DNA of 64,000 bases from Candidatus Amarobacillus elongatus (GTDB lineage Bacteria; Chloroflexota; Dehalococcoidia; Tepidiformales; Tepidiformaceae). The stretch is taken from the NCBI GenBank assembly GCA_016703545.1, contig JADJBX010000003.1:1-64000 (forward strand). The letters are read 5' to 3'. The position numbers and the translations under genes are program-made. The number at the start of each line of letters is the position of its first letter. Position 1 is the first letter of the stretch. Below, one piece after another: positions 32,637 to 41,495 of this stretch. Under the pieces are notes generated by a model. The model saw nothing but the letters and a program-made list of their open reading frames with translations. It was not told the DNA's origin and searched no databases.

Positions 32637-33854
32637 ATGTCCGCTGCGCCCGTTCCCACTGTCATCCATGTCGATCTCGACGCCTTCTTCGTGTCGATGG
32701 AACTGCTGCGCCACCCCGAGCTGCGCGGGCAGCCGGTCATCGTCGGCGGGCCCGGCGCCCGCGGCGTCGTAAGCACCTGCAGCTACGAAGCCCGCACCTT
32801 CGGCGTGCGCTCGGGGATGCCCGGATCGCGGGCGAAGCAGCTCTGCCCGCAGGCGGTCTTCCTCCCCGGCGACTACAGCTTCTACGCGCCCGCCTCCCGC
32901 GCCTTCCACGCCATCCTCCGCGACTACACGCCGCTCGTGGAGCCCGCCGGAGCCGACGAGGCGTACCTCGATGTCCGCGGCTGCGAACGGCTCTTCGGCG
33001 ATGGCGCGGACATCGCCGCCGAGATCCGGCGCCGCGTGCGCGACGAGATCGGCATCACCGCCTCCGCCGGCGTCTCGGCGAACAAGCTGGTTTCGAAGGT
33101 CGCGAGCGACGCCGGGAAGCCCGACGGGCTCGTGGTCGTGCATGCGGGGGAGGAGGCGGCGTTCTTCGCTCCGCGTCCCATCCGCGACCTGCCCATGGTT
33201 GGCCCGAAGACCGCCGAAGCCCTGGCCGCGATCGGCGTCACGACCATCGGTGACCTTGCCGCCATCCCGCCGGCCGTGCTGGAAACGCGGTTTGGGCGCC
33301 ACGGCCGCGAGCTCGCCGATCGCGCTCGCGGCATTTTCGATGCTCCCGTGCTCCAGGGCCGCGGCGAGGCGAAGTCTGTCAGCCGCGAGATCACCTTCGA
33401 ACGCGACGAGCCCGACCAGGCCCGCCTCCGTGCCGTCATTCGCGGCCAGGCCGAGCGCATCGCCGCCGAACTCGCGGACTCCGGCAAGAGCGCGCGCACC
33501 GTCACGCTGAAGCTCCGCTTCCCGCCGTTCGAGACGCTGACGCGGTCGCTCACGGTGGCGCGCCCGGTCAGCCTCGCCGACGAGCTGTTCGAAGCCGGCA
33601 CGCGGCTGTTCGAGGAGGCGTGGACCCGCAACGGGCGGCGTCCCGTACGCCTGCTCGGTATCGGCGCCGCCAACCTCCAGGAGCGTGCCCGCCAGCTCGG
33701 TCTCGGCGAGACCCTCGAAGCCGACCGGCTGTCCGGTGCCGTCGCGGAGGTCCGGGCGAAGTTCGGGGAAGGCGCGCTCCGGCGAGCGGCGGAGCTGGGC
33801 GCGGGCCTGCCGCGTTACGGCGCTGGCGGCGGCATGGGGCCTCGGCTAGAGTAG
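32637..33854 (+). CDS. dinB: DNA polymerase IV (Y-family translesion polymerase)
   Basis: Error-prone polymerase induced by DNA damage. The 405-residue protein has VIHVDLDAFFVSMELLRHPE (metal site I, D/D), YEARTFGVRSGMPG, the catalytic PAGADEAYLDV (metal site II), VSANKLVSKVASDAGKPDG, helix-hairpin-helix thumb (VGPKTAEALAAIGVTTIGDL), and a little-finger domain (SVSREITFERDE...). No beta-clamp motif is obvious at the C-terminus, which is Gly-rich. ATG 32637 immediately follows the LexA box and -10 element, with virtually no leader. Confidence 0.95.
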   Translation: MSAAPVPTVIHVDLDAFFVSMELLRHPELRGQPVIVGGPGARGVVSTCSYEARTFGVRSGMPGSRAKQLCPQAVFLPGDYSFYAPASRAFHAILRDYTPLVEPAGADEAYLDVRGCERLFGDGADIAAEIRRRVRDEIGITASAGVSANKLVSKVASDAGKPDGLVVVHAGEEAAFFAPRPIRDLPMVGPKTAEALAAIGVTTIGDLAAIPPAVLETRFGRHGRELADRARGIFDAPVLQGRGEAKSVSREITFERDEPDQARLRAVIRGQAERIAAELADSGKSARTVTLKLRFPPFETLTRSLTVARPVSLADELFEAGTRLFEEAWTRNGRRPVRLLGIGAANLQERARQLGLGETLEADRLSGAVAEVRAKFGEGALRRAAELGAGLPRYGAGGGMGPRLE

Positions 33855-33900
33855 GCGCGCCCGGTCGCGGGCCACCTTTACCGTTGCCGGAGGCCCCCGC

Positions 33901-35052
33901 ATGACCTACCTGACCGAAGAGCGGCTGCTCATCCAGAAGTCCGCCCGCGAGTTCGCGATGAAGGAGGTGCTGCCCGCCGCCAACGAGTTGGACCGCGTCA
34001 AGGGCGACATCCCCATGTCCATTCGCGACCAGATGGGGCAGCTCGGGTACTTCGGCATGCGCATCCCCGAACGGTACGGCGGCCTCGAACTGGGCGTGTT
34101 CGAGTACATCCTCGTGACCGAGGAGCTGGCGCGCGCCTGGATGAGCGTCGCGAGCATCATCGCGCGCGGGAACGGCCTCGGCGGCGGCTTCAGCGACGAA
34201 CAGAAGGAGCGGTACCTGCCTCGCATGGCCCGCGGCGAGTTCCTCGGCGCGATGGCGCTTTCCGAGGCCGAAGCCGGCTCCGATCTTGCGAACGTCCAGT
34301 GCCGCGCCCGCCGCGATGGCGACGACTGGGTGATCAACGGCAGCAAGATGTGGTGCACGTTCGCCGACGGCGCCGACTACATCCAGGTCCTCTGCCGGAC
34401 GGAGGACGCGGACCCCGCGGCACGCCATCGCGGCACCGCCATGTTCTTCTTCGAAAAGGAACGCGGCACGTTCCCGCCTGGCCTGCAGGCGACCACGATC
34501 AACAAGATCGGCTACCACGGCTGGCGCACCTGGGAGCTGCACTTCGACGACTTCCGGCTGCCCGCAACGGCGCGTCTCGGGGACGAGCAGCGCGAAGGGT
34601 TCAAGTCCGCGGTCGGCTTCCTCGAATCGGCGCGGGCGCACACCGCGGCGCGGGCCACGGGCCGCGCGCGGGGGGCCCTCGAGGATTCGATCGCGTACGC
34701 GGGGCAGCGGGTGCAGTTCGGCCAGCCCATCGGCAAGTTCCAGGCGATCCGCTTCAAGATTGCGGAGATGGCCGCCGAAATCGAGGCCGCCCGCCAGCTC
34801 ACCTACTTCTGCTGTGACGCCATCGACTCCGGCCGGCGCTGCGACAGGGAAGCCGCCATGGCGAAGTGGTTCGCGAGCGAAATGGCCGAGCGTGTGACGA
34901 GCCAGGCGCTCCAGATCCACGGCGGAGTTGGGTATACGACCGATCTGCCCATCGAGCGGTACTGGCGCGACGCTCGCCTCACCAAGATCTTCGAAGGGAC
35001 CAGCGAAATCCAGCTGCGCATCATCTCGGACCGGCTCATGGGCGACCGCTAG
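33901..35052 (+). CDS. acyl-CoA dehydrogenase
   Basis: FAD enzyme introducing an alpha-beta double bond in acyl-CoA. The 383-residue protein has N-terminal helices, the flavin/substrate strand MALSEAEAGSDLANVQCRAR, WVINGSKMWCTFADGAD, and the C-terminal bundle with ALQIHGGVGYTTDLPIERYW and RLTKIFEGTSEIQLRIISDR. The EGTSE Glu is the general base of the short/medium-chain group. ATG 33901 with GGAGG upstream. Its stop overlaps the convergent halogenase-like gene's stop at CTAG (35049-35052). Substrate unknown; a second, different acyl-CoA dehydrogenase is at 41.5 kb. Confidence 0.9.
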   Translation: MTYLTEERLLIQKSAREFAMKEVLPAANELDRVKGDIPMSIRDQMGQLGYFGMRIPERYGGLELGVFEYILVTEELARAWMSVASIIARGNGLGGGFSDEQKERYLPRMARGEFLGAMALSEAEAGSDLANVQCRARRDGDDWVINGSKMWCTFADGADYIQVLCRTEDADPAARHRGTAMFFFEKERGTFPPGLQATTINKIGYHGWRTWELHFDDFRLPATARLGDEQREGFKSAVGFLESARAHTAARATGRARGALEDSIAYAGQRVQFGQPIGKFQAIRFKIAEMAAEIEAARQLTYFCCDAIDSGRRCDREAAMAKWFASEMAERVTSQALQIHGGVGYTTDLPIERYWRDARLTKIFEGTSEIQLRIISDRLMGDR

Positions 35053-36723
35053 GGATCGGTCAGCGGGATCCGCACGGCGCCGTCGACGTACAGCAGCGAG
35101 AGCGCCGTCACCGCTGCACGCGCGGCGGTCTCCGCATGCCCCGGTTCGAGTCCCGCGACCAGGTCCCGGATCAGCGCCTCCACCGTCCGGTTGCCGTCGA
35201 TGCTCGCGGCGAATCGCGCGAGGAGCGGGCTGAGCGGAATTCCTTCCCGCCGCTGGGGCGACACCAGCACGTCGGAGAGTTCGAACTCGCCATCGCCGAT
35301 GACGGCCCGGCGTTCGAAGGTGGCGCCGGCCGTGAGAGCGGGCACCGCGGCGGCGAGTGTTCCCGTGGCAAGGGCGCTTTCGAACCGCCGCTGGCGCAGC
35401 TCGCGCCCGGCCTCGATCGCACGCACGCTTTCGATGTACTCGGGCGGAGCGCCCCCGCGGTCGATGACGACGCGCTCGTACCCCCTGCGGTGGCTGGCCC
35501 GCGACCGCACGGATGAACGCCTCGCGGGGTGTGCTGTCATCGCTGCTCTCACCGAGGAAGGCGCGGGCCTCCCAGAAGTACGACTCCATGCTCCTGTTCG
35601 TCGCGTAGAAGAGCTTCGCGAGCTCCCGGAAGTGCGCGTACTGGCGCGAGTAGGATTCGAAGTACGCGGCCGCGGCCGCTTCGCGCAGCGCTGGCTGCTT
35701 GAGCGCCGTGGTCACGTACGCCGACGCGAGCACGCCCGCGGAGAGCGCGAGGTGCACCCCGCTGGAGAAGAGCGGGTCGATGAAGCAGGCCGCGTCCCCG
35801 GCGATGACCCAGCCGTCGCCGGCCATGGCCGTGGATGCGTACGACCAATCCCGCAACACGTGCGGCCCGTCGGTCAGCGTGGCTTCGGCGAGCAGCGCGG
35901 ACGTATGTGGCGCGGCCGCGATCTGCTCGCGGAGGTAGGCGTCTGCGCCGAGCGCGCCGATGCCGGCCTGGCCGGCCGCGCTATCGACCACGGCGCCAAC
36001 GCTCGCGACGCCCGTATGCAGCGGGATGACCCAGAGCCACCCGTGCGGATAGGACTCGATGAGGATGTTGGTTTCATCGGGAGCGGGAAGGCGGCCCGCG
36101 TTGGCGAAGTAGCCGTAGATGGCGAGGTTGCGAAAGGACTGGTCCTGGCGGCGTAGCCGAAGCGCCCGCCCGATGATCCCGGCCTGTCCGCTGGCATCGA
36201 CGATGAAGCGCGGCGCGAGGCGCTGTTCCGGACCGTCGGGACCGGTGAAGCGCACGGCGGTCGCACGTTCCCCGTCGAACTCAACGGCCGTGACGCGGTG
36301 TCCTTCGCGCACGTCCACGCCGTGCGCCCGTGCGTTGTCGAGCAGGATCTGATCGAACCGCGGCCGCCAGACCTGGAAGGCGTGGGGATGCTTGCGATTG
36401 GTTTCGCGGAAGTACCAGCTCCAGGGCTCGGTGCCGTTCCCCCAGACCATCGTCGCGCCCCACTTGGGGAGAAACCCTTCGGCCGTGACCGCGGGCAGAA
36501 CGCCGAGCATGTCGAGGATGGGCATGCTGGCCGGGAGCAGCGATTCGCCGATGTGCGCGCGAGGGAAGCGTTCGCGTTCAAGGAGGGCCACGGACCAGCC
36601 CTTGCGGGCCAGGAGGGTGGCGGCCGAACTACCGGCCGGTCCTCCCCCGATAACCACGATATCGGGCTGGTCCGTGGATTCCTCCTCTTGGGGTCCGAAT
36701 CCGGGCGGATGCCTCGCAAACAT
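35049..36723 (-). CDS. FAD-dependent halogenase-like monooxygenase with C-terminal extra domain, frameshifted
   Basis: About 557 residues after removing one C from the run at 35481-35485. FAD site IGGGPAGSSAATLLARKGWS (26-45), HIGESLLPASMPILDMLG, GFLPKWGATM with the lysine at the catalytic position, the signature WLWVIP (229-234) within HGWLWVIPLHTGVASVG, and GDAACFIDPLFSSGVHLALS. WxWxIP plus Lys are the marks of FADH2-dependent (phenol/pyrrole-type) halogenases, although many homologues are uncharacterised. The C-terminal ~160 residues (LSPLLARFAASIDGNRTVEA) look like a small winged-helix or PqqD-like module. Last gene of the hydrolase - LLM - halogenase-like unit; 15 bases after the LLM stop. 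Confidence 0.75.
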
Positions 36724-36738
36724 CCGTCCGAATCCTGG

Positions 36739-38040
36739 CTACATCGTGCCCGGCGCCTGGGTGAGGTCTTTGCCGGTCACCGGATCGCGTTCGAATGGGC
36801 TCTTCAGGTCGAGTTCCTTCGAAATCTCCCGCATCGCCGGGATGACCTCCTCGCCCATGAGCCGCAGGCTCCGCATCGAGTCTTCATGTGTCATGGCGCC
36901 GTCGCCGTCCCAGAAGAAGACGCTCCCGGGGCGGATGTACTCAAGCACTTCGCGCACCTTCGGGATGACCGTCTCCGGCGTCCCGGTGATGATCGACTTC
37001 TTCGCGATCTGCTCATCGAAGGTGCCGTTGTAGTCCCCTTCGCGGCGATCCACGGCCTGCCCCGTGGCTCGCTGGAACTGTTCGAGGCGTCCGCGAGCGG
37101 CCGCCGCGGCGTAGGTGGTGACCGTCGGCAGCAGGTTGTTCCGCTGCGTCAGCCCCGGCAGGTTCTGGATGAACGACCGCACATTGCCCTGGTTCCCCTC
37201 GAGGAACGGGTTGCTCGGCCCCTGGACGTACTTGCGCGCGGTCGCCTCGGCCAGCTCCTCGGTTTCGTCCACGTGGACCTTCATCAGGTACCCGCGGTGC
37301 TCCGTGTTCGCTTCCCATCCGGCTCCCGCCGCCTGCTGCGCGTAGTACTCGAAGGACTGGCGCGTCGGTTCGAGCTCGGTCGCGAGCATGACGTACGGGT
37401 AGTGGTGCTGGGCCGCCCAGGCCACCGTGTTCCGGCTCATCACGCCCGGGACCCAGATCGGCGGGTGCGGCTGCTGGTACGGGCGGGACCACGGATTCAC
37501 ATAACGGTAGTTGTAGTGCTCCCCTTCCCAGCGGAACGGCCCGGGCGTCGTCCACGCCTTCACGATGAAGTCGTGCGCTTCCTGGAACCGCTCCCAGTTG
37601 AACGGCGGCTGGGCGTTGTGGGCGATGCTCTCGCGGCCGGTGCCCCGCACCCATCCTGTCACGAGACGGCCCCGCGAAATCATGTCAATCTCGGCCAGCT
37701 CCTCCGCCAGCCACAGCGGATCATCCCAGACAGGGAGGACGTTCCCGAGGAGGACGATCTTTGCCCGCTTCGTAATCCGCGCCAGGATCGCCGCTTCGAC
37801 GTTCAGCACGCCGCCCATGCAGAAGGGCGTGCTGTGATGCTCGTTGAGCATGAGTCCGTCGAAGCCCATTTCCTCCGCGTACACCTTTTCGTCGAGGTAG
37901 CGGTTGTAGAGCTCGGCGCCCAGCCGCGGGTCGTACGATTCGTTCGACATCCCGAGGTCCGTGACGTCGCGGCCGGCCGAGCCGAAATACCCCGAGTTCG
38001 GGTCCTGGTAGGGGCGTTCGGTGAAGTAGCCGATGAACAT
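36739..38040 (-). CDS. LLM-class flavin-dependent oxidoreductase (bacterial luciferase-like)
   Basis: A 433-residue TIM-barrel monooxygenase of the luciferase-like family that uses FMNH2 or F420. Motifs: EKVYAEEMGFDGLMLNEHHS, ILARITKRAKIVLLGNVLPV, LAEELAEIDMISRGRLVTGW, and PYQQPHPPIWVPGVMSR; the C-terminal FFWDGDGAMTHEDSMRSLRL completes the barrel. NEHHS carries the residues common to alkanal and dibenzothiophene-type members. Substrate unknown. ATG 38040, nine bases after the hydrolase stop and 15 before the halogenase-like gene, so three genes form one transcript. Confidence 0.9.
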   Translation of the reverse strand: MFIGYFTERPYQDPNSGYFGSAGRDVTDLGMSNESYDPRLGAELYNRYLDEKVYAEEMGFDGLMLNEHHSTPFCMGGVLNVEAAILARITKRAKIVLLGNVLPVWDDPLWLAEELAEIDMISRGRLVTGWVRGTGRESIAHNAQPPFNWERFQEAHDFIVKAWTTPGPFRWEGEHYNYRYVNPWSRPYQQPHPPIWVPGVMSRNTVAWAAQHHYPYVMLATELEPTRQSFEYYAQQAAGAGWEANTEHRGYLMKVHVDETEELAEATARKYVQGPSNPFLEGNQGNVRSFIQNLPGLTQRNNLLPTVTTYAAAAARGRLEQFQRATGQAVDRREGDYNGTFDEQIAKKSIITGTPETVIPKVREVLEYIRPGSVFFWDGDGAMTHEDSMRSLRLMGEEVIPAMREISKELDLKSPFERDPVTGKDLTQAPGTM

Positions 38041-38049
38041 GCTGCCCCC

Positions 38050-38835
38050 TCAGGCGACTGCGGGGACGCGCACGAGCGACGCCACCCGGGACGGTTCTTC
38101 CATTTCGACGAGGTGGCCGGCCCCGGGGATGACCTCGAGCACGGCCTGCGGCAGCGCCTCCTGGTACTGCCGCGCCACATCCAGGGGCACGATCGCGTCC
38201 GCTTCGCCCCAGACCAGCAGGGCCGGGGAATCGACGTCCGCGAGCAGCGGCGCGAGCCTACGGCTGAACATGTACGGCTTCCACGTCACGCGCGCGGTCA
38301 TTTCGCGGCTGAACTCCCAGAGTTCGCGGAGCTCCTTTGCCTGGTGTCCATACGACGCTTCGTACCGCTCGGCGTCCCGGAACCCCGCGGACACGTACTC
38401 GTGGTAGTCCATCATCATCTGGTCGGCGATTTCGCCTTCGCGCGGCTGCAACCCCGCCGCCCCGACAAGCACGAGCTGGTCGATCCGCGAGGCATCGAGG
38501 GCCGCCATCTCCGCGGCGACGAACCCCCCGAAGCCGAGGCCCACGAGCACGAACCGCGCGATGCCGAACGCACGCGTCGCGCGATTGAGCATCACCGCGA
38601 GGTCCCGCGGTTCGCGCGCCCACTCGGGACGCTCGGACTGCCCGTACCCCGGCATGTCGACCGCGAACGTCGTGAAACGGGTGGACAGCTCCTCGTGGAA
38701 CGGCAACCAGCCGGGGTTCCCGGTGGAATGGTGCAGCACGACCGCGGCTGGCCCACTTCCGCCGATGAGCGCCCGCACCCGGCGGCCCGCGACGACCACG
38801 CTTCGTTCCGTTTGGGCCGCGGCCGCCGCTGCCAT
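38050..38835 (-). CDS. alpha/beta hydrolase-fold protein lacking the nucleophilic serine
   Basis: A 261-residue alpha/beta hydrolase: AVVLHHSTGN (oxyanion HH), TTFAVDMPGYGQS, the nucleophile elbow region, ALLVWGEADAIVPLDV (acid Asp) and VIPGAGHLVEMEEP (His). The elbow is VGLGFGGFVAAE, so the nucleophile position (G101) is glycine, not Ser/Cys/Asp. It is probably not a classical esterase; cofactor-free dioxygenases or lyases of this fold can work without the nucleophile. ATG 38835 has GGGAGG eight bases upstream; TTG 38859 is an alternative. First gene of the operon, behind TATAGT at 38884. Confidence 0.8.
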   Translation of the reverse strand: MAAAAAAQTERSVVVAGRRVRALIGGSGPAAVVLHHSTGNPGWLPFHEELSTRFTTFAVDMPGYGQSERPEWAREPRDLAVMLNRATRAFGIARFVLVGLGFGGFVAAEMAALDASRIDQLVLVGAAGLQPREGEIADQMMMDYHEYVSAGFRDAERYEASYGHQAKELRELWEFSREMTARVTWKPYMFSRRLAPLLADVDSPALLVWGEADAIVPLDVARQYQEALPQAVLEVIPGAGHLVEMEEPSRVASLVRVPAVA

Positions 38836-38883
38836 GTTGCGTGCCTCCCGGACGGGCAACGCTCGCCTAACGTCCGTGGCCGC

Positions 38884-38889
38884 ACTATA
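38884..38889 (-). promoter_or_regulatory. -10 box (TATAGT) of the hydrolase - LLM - halogenase-like operon
   Basis: TATAGT on the minus strand, 48 bases before the ATG at 38835 and just past the FkbM gene end. Gives the operon its own promoter. Confidence 0.5.
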
Positions 38890-38901
38890 CCGGCCCCTTC
38901 G

Positions 38902-39677
38902 CTATTTGCGAATCCATTTGCTGATATTGAGGACACCGTTGTTCGGCAGGGGCACGCGACCGTGCCGAGCGTGCAGGTCGTACCACCCGTGGACGGCGGC
39001 GTCACGGCCCGGCCGCTCCCAGTACGCCCGGATTTCGCACTCGATGTCCTCGGCGGAACGCCACGTCCCCGGCGTCTCCTCCCCGAATGGCCCGGTGGCG
39101 CCGAAGGGAAGCGGTGACCGATGCGCCGTCCTTCGCGCGCCCTGAGCGGAAGCCGCAGCTTCGGAACCGTGGCCTGGTTGATGAACTTGAATCCGGCGTA
39201 GCCCATGCGTACGAGCGTCTCCAGCATCGGCGGCTGGCCGTTTTCGACGCTCACGAACGATGGCCGGCACCCGCTCTCCTCAAGCTGCCGCAGTGCAAGC
39301 AGGTCGTGGCCCTCGATGTCGATCTTCAGGTAGTGCGGGCAACCGAACTCGCGCAACACGTCCCCAAGAACGACCGTGGGCACGGCGACCTTCCGCCCCT
39401 CGCCCGATCGGCCGCCAAGGCCTGGTTCGAATGAGCTCCATTCGCTGTGGACGGGGTCGATGAAGAACGTGCTCAGGCCGCGCGTTCCCCCGATACCGAC
39501 GGCGAGCACGACCAGCCGCCCCTCTTCGACCGCACCGTGCAGCCGCGAGCGCGCCGCTCGTGCGAGCACCGGGTTCGCTTCGATAGCCACCACGCGGAAC
39601 CCCTTGCGGAGGTAGAACTCGGTGTCCTGCGCGACGTGCATGCCGAGGTCAAAGATCAGGTCCGGCCGGGGCGTCAT
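38902..39677 (-). CDS. FkbM family methyltransferase, frameshifted
   Basis: About 258 residues after one missing C at 39106-39108 is restored. LIFDLGMHVAQDTEFYLRKG is motif I of the FkbM fold, RVVAIEANPVLARAARSRL motif II, and PHYLKIDIEGHDLLALRQLE the family-typical DIEG site. The C-terminus (AEDIECEIRAYWERPGRDAA, then VLNISKWIRK) is intact in the second frame. FkbM proteins O-methylate sugars or polyketides. ATG 39677 overlaps the GT2 stop (ATGA). Last of a four-gene minus-strand run starting with an acyl-CoA dehydrogenase; probably caps a glycan. Confidence 0.8.
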
Positions 39678-40564
39678 CTCCACCACGGGAGCCCTCGCTC
39701 CTGCTTCGAGGCGAATCCCCAGTTGTAGCCGTCGACGAGCGCGCGGCCGGCAACGGCGCGGAGCACCCGCCGCACAACCCGGTGCTCCGCGAGGCGCAGC
39801 CGACCGCACGCCGGTGGGCTGTCGTAGCACCCCGTGAGGTCGTAACGGCGGTAGAGCCAGCGGTACAGGTAGGCGAGCCGCCCCCGGTACGGCCCATGCC
39901 GCCGAATCACCTCGAACGACTCCTCGGCGTGCGCCCGGCCCCCGGTGCTCGTGAGGCTGCCCGCGGGAAAGTGGTACCGCGCGATCAGGGCCGGTGTGTA
40001 CGCGAACCGCGCGTTATCGCGTTTGAACCGGCACCACAGGTCCCAATCGAACGCGAGCCGGAGGCCCGTATCGAGCGGCCCGGCACGTTCCATCAGCGCC
40101 CGCCGCCAGAAGAGAGAGGGCTGGTCGAATTCGTTCCGCCAGGTGAGGTGTGCGAGCGCCGCCGGCCCCGGGCGAGTCACGGCCCGCGTGCCGTCGGGGT
40201 ACACCCGCTCGCACGCACCCGCGATCACATCGCACGCCGCCGAGGCGAAGACCGAGGCGACGTCGCGCAGCGCGCCCGCGCAAGTTCGTCGTCACTGCCG
40301 AGCCAGCCAAGCAGGTCGCCGGTCGCGCGCGCCGAACCCCTTGTTGATGGCGTCCGCGGGGCCCGCGTCGGGTTCGCTCACGATGGCCGTGACCAGCGGC
40401 CGGTAACCCTCGGCGATGGCCACCGTCGCATCGGTGCTGCCCCCATCGATGACCATCACCTCAAGTCGTGGCCAGTCCTGCGCGGCGAGCGAATCGAGCG
40501 CGCGCGCGAGCGTCGCCGCGGCATTGAAGGTGGGCACAACGATGCTGAAGGCCGGGTCAGGCAC
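39674..40564 (-). CDS. family 2 glycosyltransferase, twice frameshifted
   Basis: About 296 residues; two indels between about 40265 and 40330 cancel each other. N-terminal AFSIVVPTFNAAATLARALD and LEVMVIDGGSTDATVAIAEG are the GT-A nucleotide-binding strands. The intermediate frame supplies ATGDLLGWLGSDDELARA with the metal-binding DxD (SDDE). The last part has NEFDQPSLFWRRALMERAG, GLRLAFDWDLWCRF and a Arg/Tyr-rich end. ATG-like start at 40564 overlaps the upstream GT2 stop by eight bases. Same family and operon as the neighbour but only distantly alike. Confidence 0.8.
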
Positions 40565-41468
40565 TGGTCCGGGCCTGGCGGTAGTAGCCGATGTCCCAGC
40601 ACATGCGCACCAGTCCCGCCCTGAGGCCGTGGGTGCGAAGGTGCCGCCACAGCCGCCCGCTCAGCTCGCGCGCGAGTTCCGCCACGCCCGGGCGCGGCAC
40701 CTGCCGTCCCAGCAGCCGTTCGAGGATGACCGCGGAAACGCCGTGGCCGTAGTACGTCCGCGCCAGCCGCCAGGTGCGAAGGCGGTCGCGTTTCATGGCG
40801 TGCGTCAGCCGCAGCGACGGCTGGTACGAACACGCGTACCCATGCCGGTATGCAAGGCGCGCGAGCAGCGAGTCGTCGCCGCTGAGCGCGCCCGTGCCGG
40901 TGCGCCCGAGGGCGGTGACCCCGGGGAAGCTCGCGAAGTGCGCGGCAACGTCCGCGCGCACAGCCATCCCCGCCCCCATCGGCTCCCACGGACCCCACTC
41001 GTCGGTACTCGCCGTGATGACCTGGTCGCCTTCGTCCCGAACGCCCAGCCCGTCGAGCAGGCCGCGCTTCCATGCCGGGATGCGCACCGGCACGCGCGCC
41101 ATCGCCTTTCCGCCGAAGGCGCCGATGCCCGGTTCGCGCGCCGCGATCGCGACCGCATTCGCGAGGTAGTCCGGCGCGAGGCTGTTGTCGTCGTCCACGA
41201 ACACGAGCAGTGAGGCGCGGGCCAGCCGAATGCCCGCCACACGCGCCCTGGACAACCCCGGCTGCTGTTCGCGGTGCAGCGTCGCGCCCCGCCGCAGTGG
41301 GAGTCGCGCGCGGTCCAGCGGCGGCTCGCTGCCGCTGTCGATGACGATCACCTCGAACTCCGTCGCCGGCAGGGTCTGTTCGTCGAGCGAACGCAGCGCC
41401 CAGGCGAGCAGCCGCGGCGGCGGGTTGTGCGTGCAGACGATGACGGAGACAAGGGGTACGTCAGCCAT
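40557..41468 (-). CDS. family 2 glycosyltransferase
   Basis: A 303-residue GT-A enzyme, complete. VSVIVCTHNPPPRLLAWALR, FEVIVIDSGSEPPLDRARLP, the donor-metal motif LLVFVDDDNSLAPDYLANAV (VDDDN) and acceptor-side GTGALSGDDSLLARLAYRHG (the catalytic GDD). The C-terminal third is a basic helical region. ATG 41468 follows the acyl-CoA dehydrogenase stop by 27 bases. Starts the GT2-GT2-FkbM set with overlapping ends, consistent with stepwise building and methyl-capping of one oligosaccharide. Confidence 0.9.
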   Translation of the reverse strand: MADVPLVSVIVCTHNPPPRLLAWALRSLDEQTLPATEFEVIVIDSGSEPPLDRARLPLRRGATLHREQQPGLSRARVAGIRLARASLLVFVDDDNSLAPDYLANAVAIAAREPGIGAFGGKAMARVPVRIPAWKRGLLDGLGVRDEGDQVITASTDEWGPWEPMGAGMAVRADVAAHFASFPGVTALGRTGTGALSGDDSLLARLAYRHGYACSYQPSLRLTHAMKRDRLRTWRLARTYYGHGVSAVILERLLGRQVPRPGVAELARELSGRLWRHLRTHGLRAGLVRMCWDIGYYRQARTSA

Positions 41469-41495
41469 GGCCCGGTCCCGTCCTCCCCGCGAAGG

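Noticed and set aside
33568..35500. Continuation of the halogenase-like open frame past the conserved region
   Set aside because: After the indel at 35483 the frame becomes Arg-rich and antisense to acyl-CoA dehydrogenase and dinB. The real C-terminus is in the other frame, ending at 35049.
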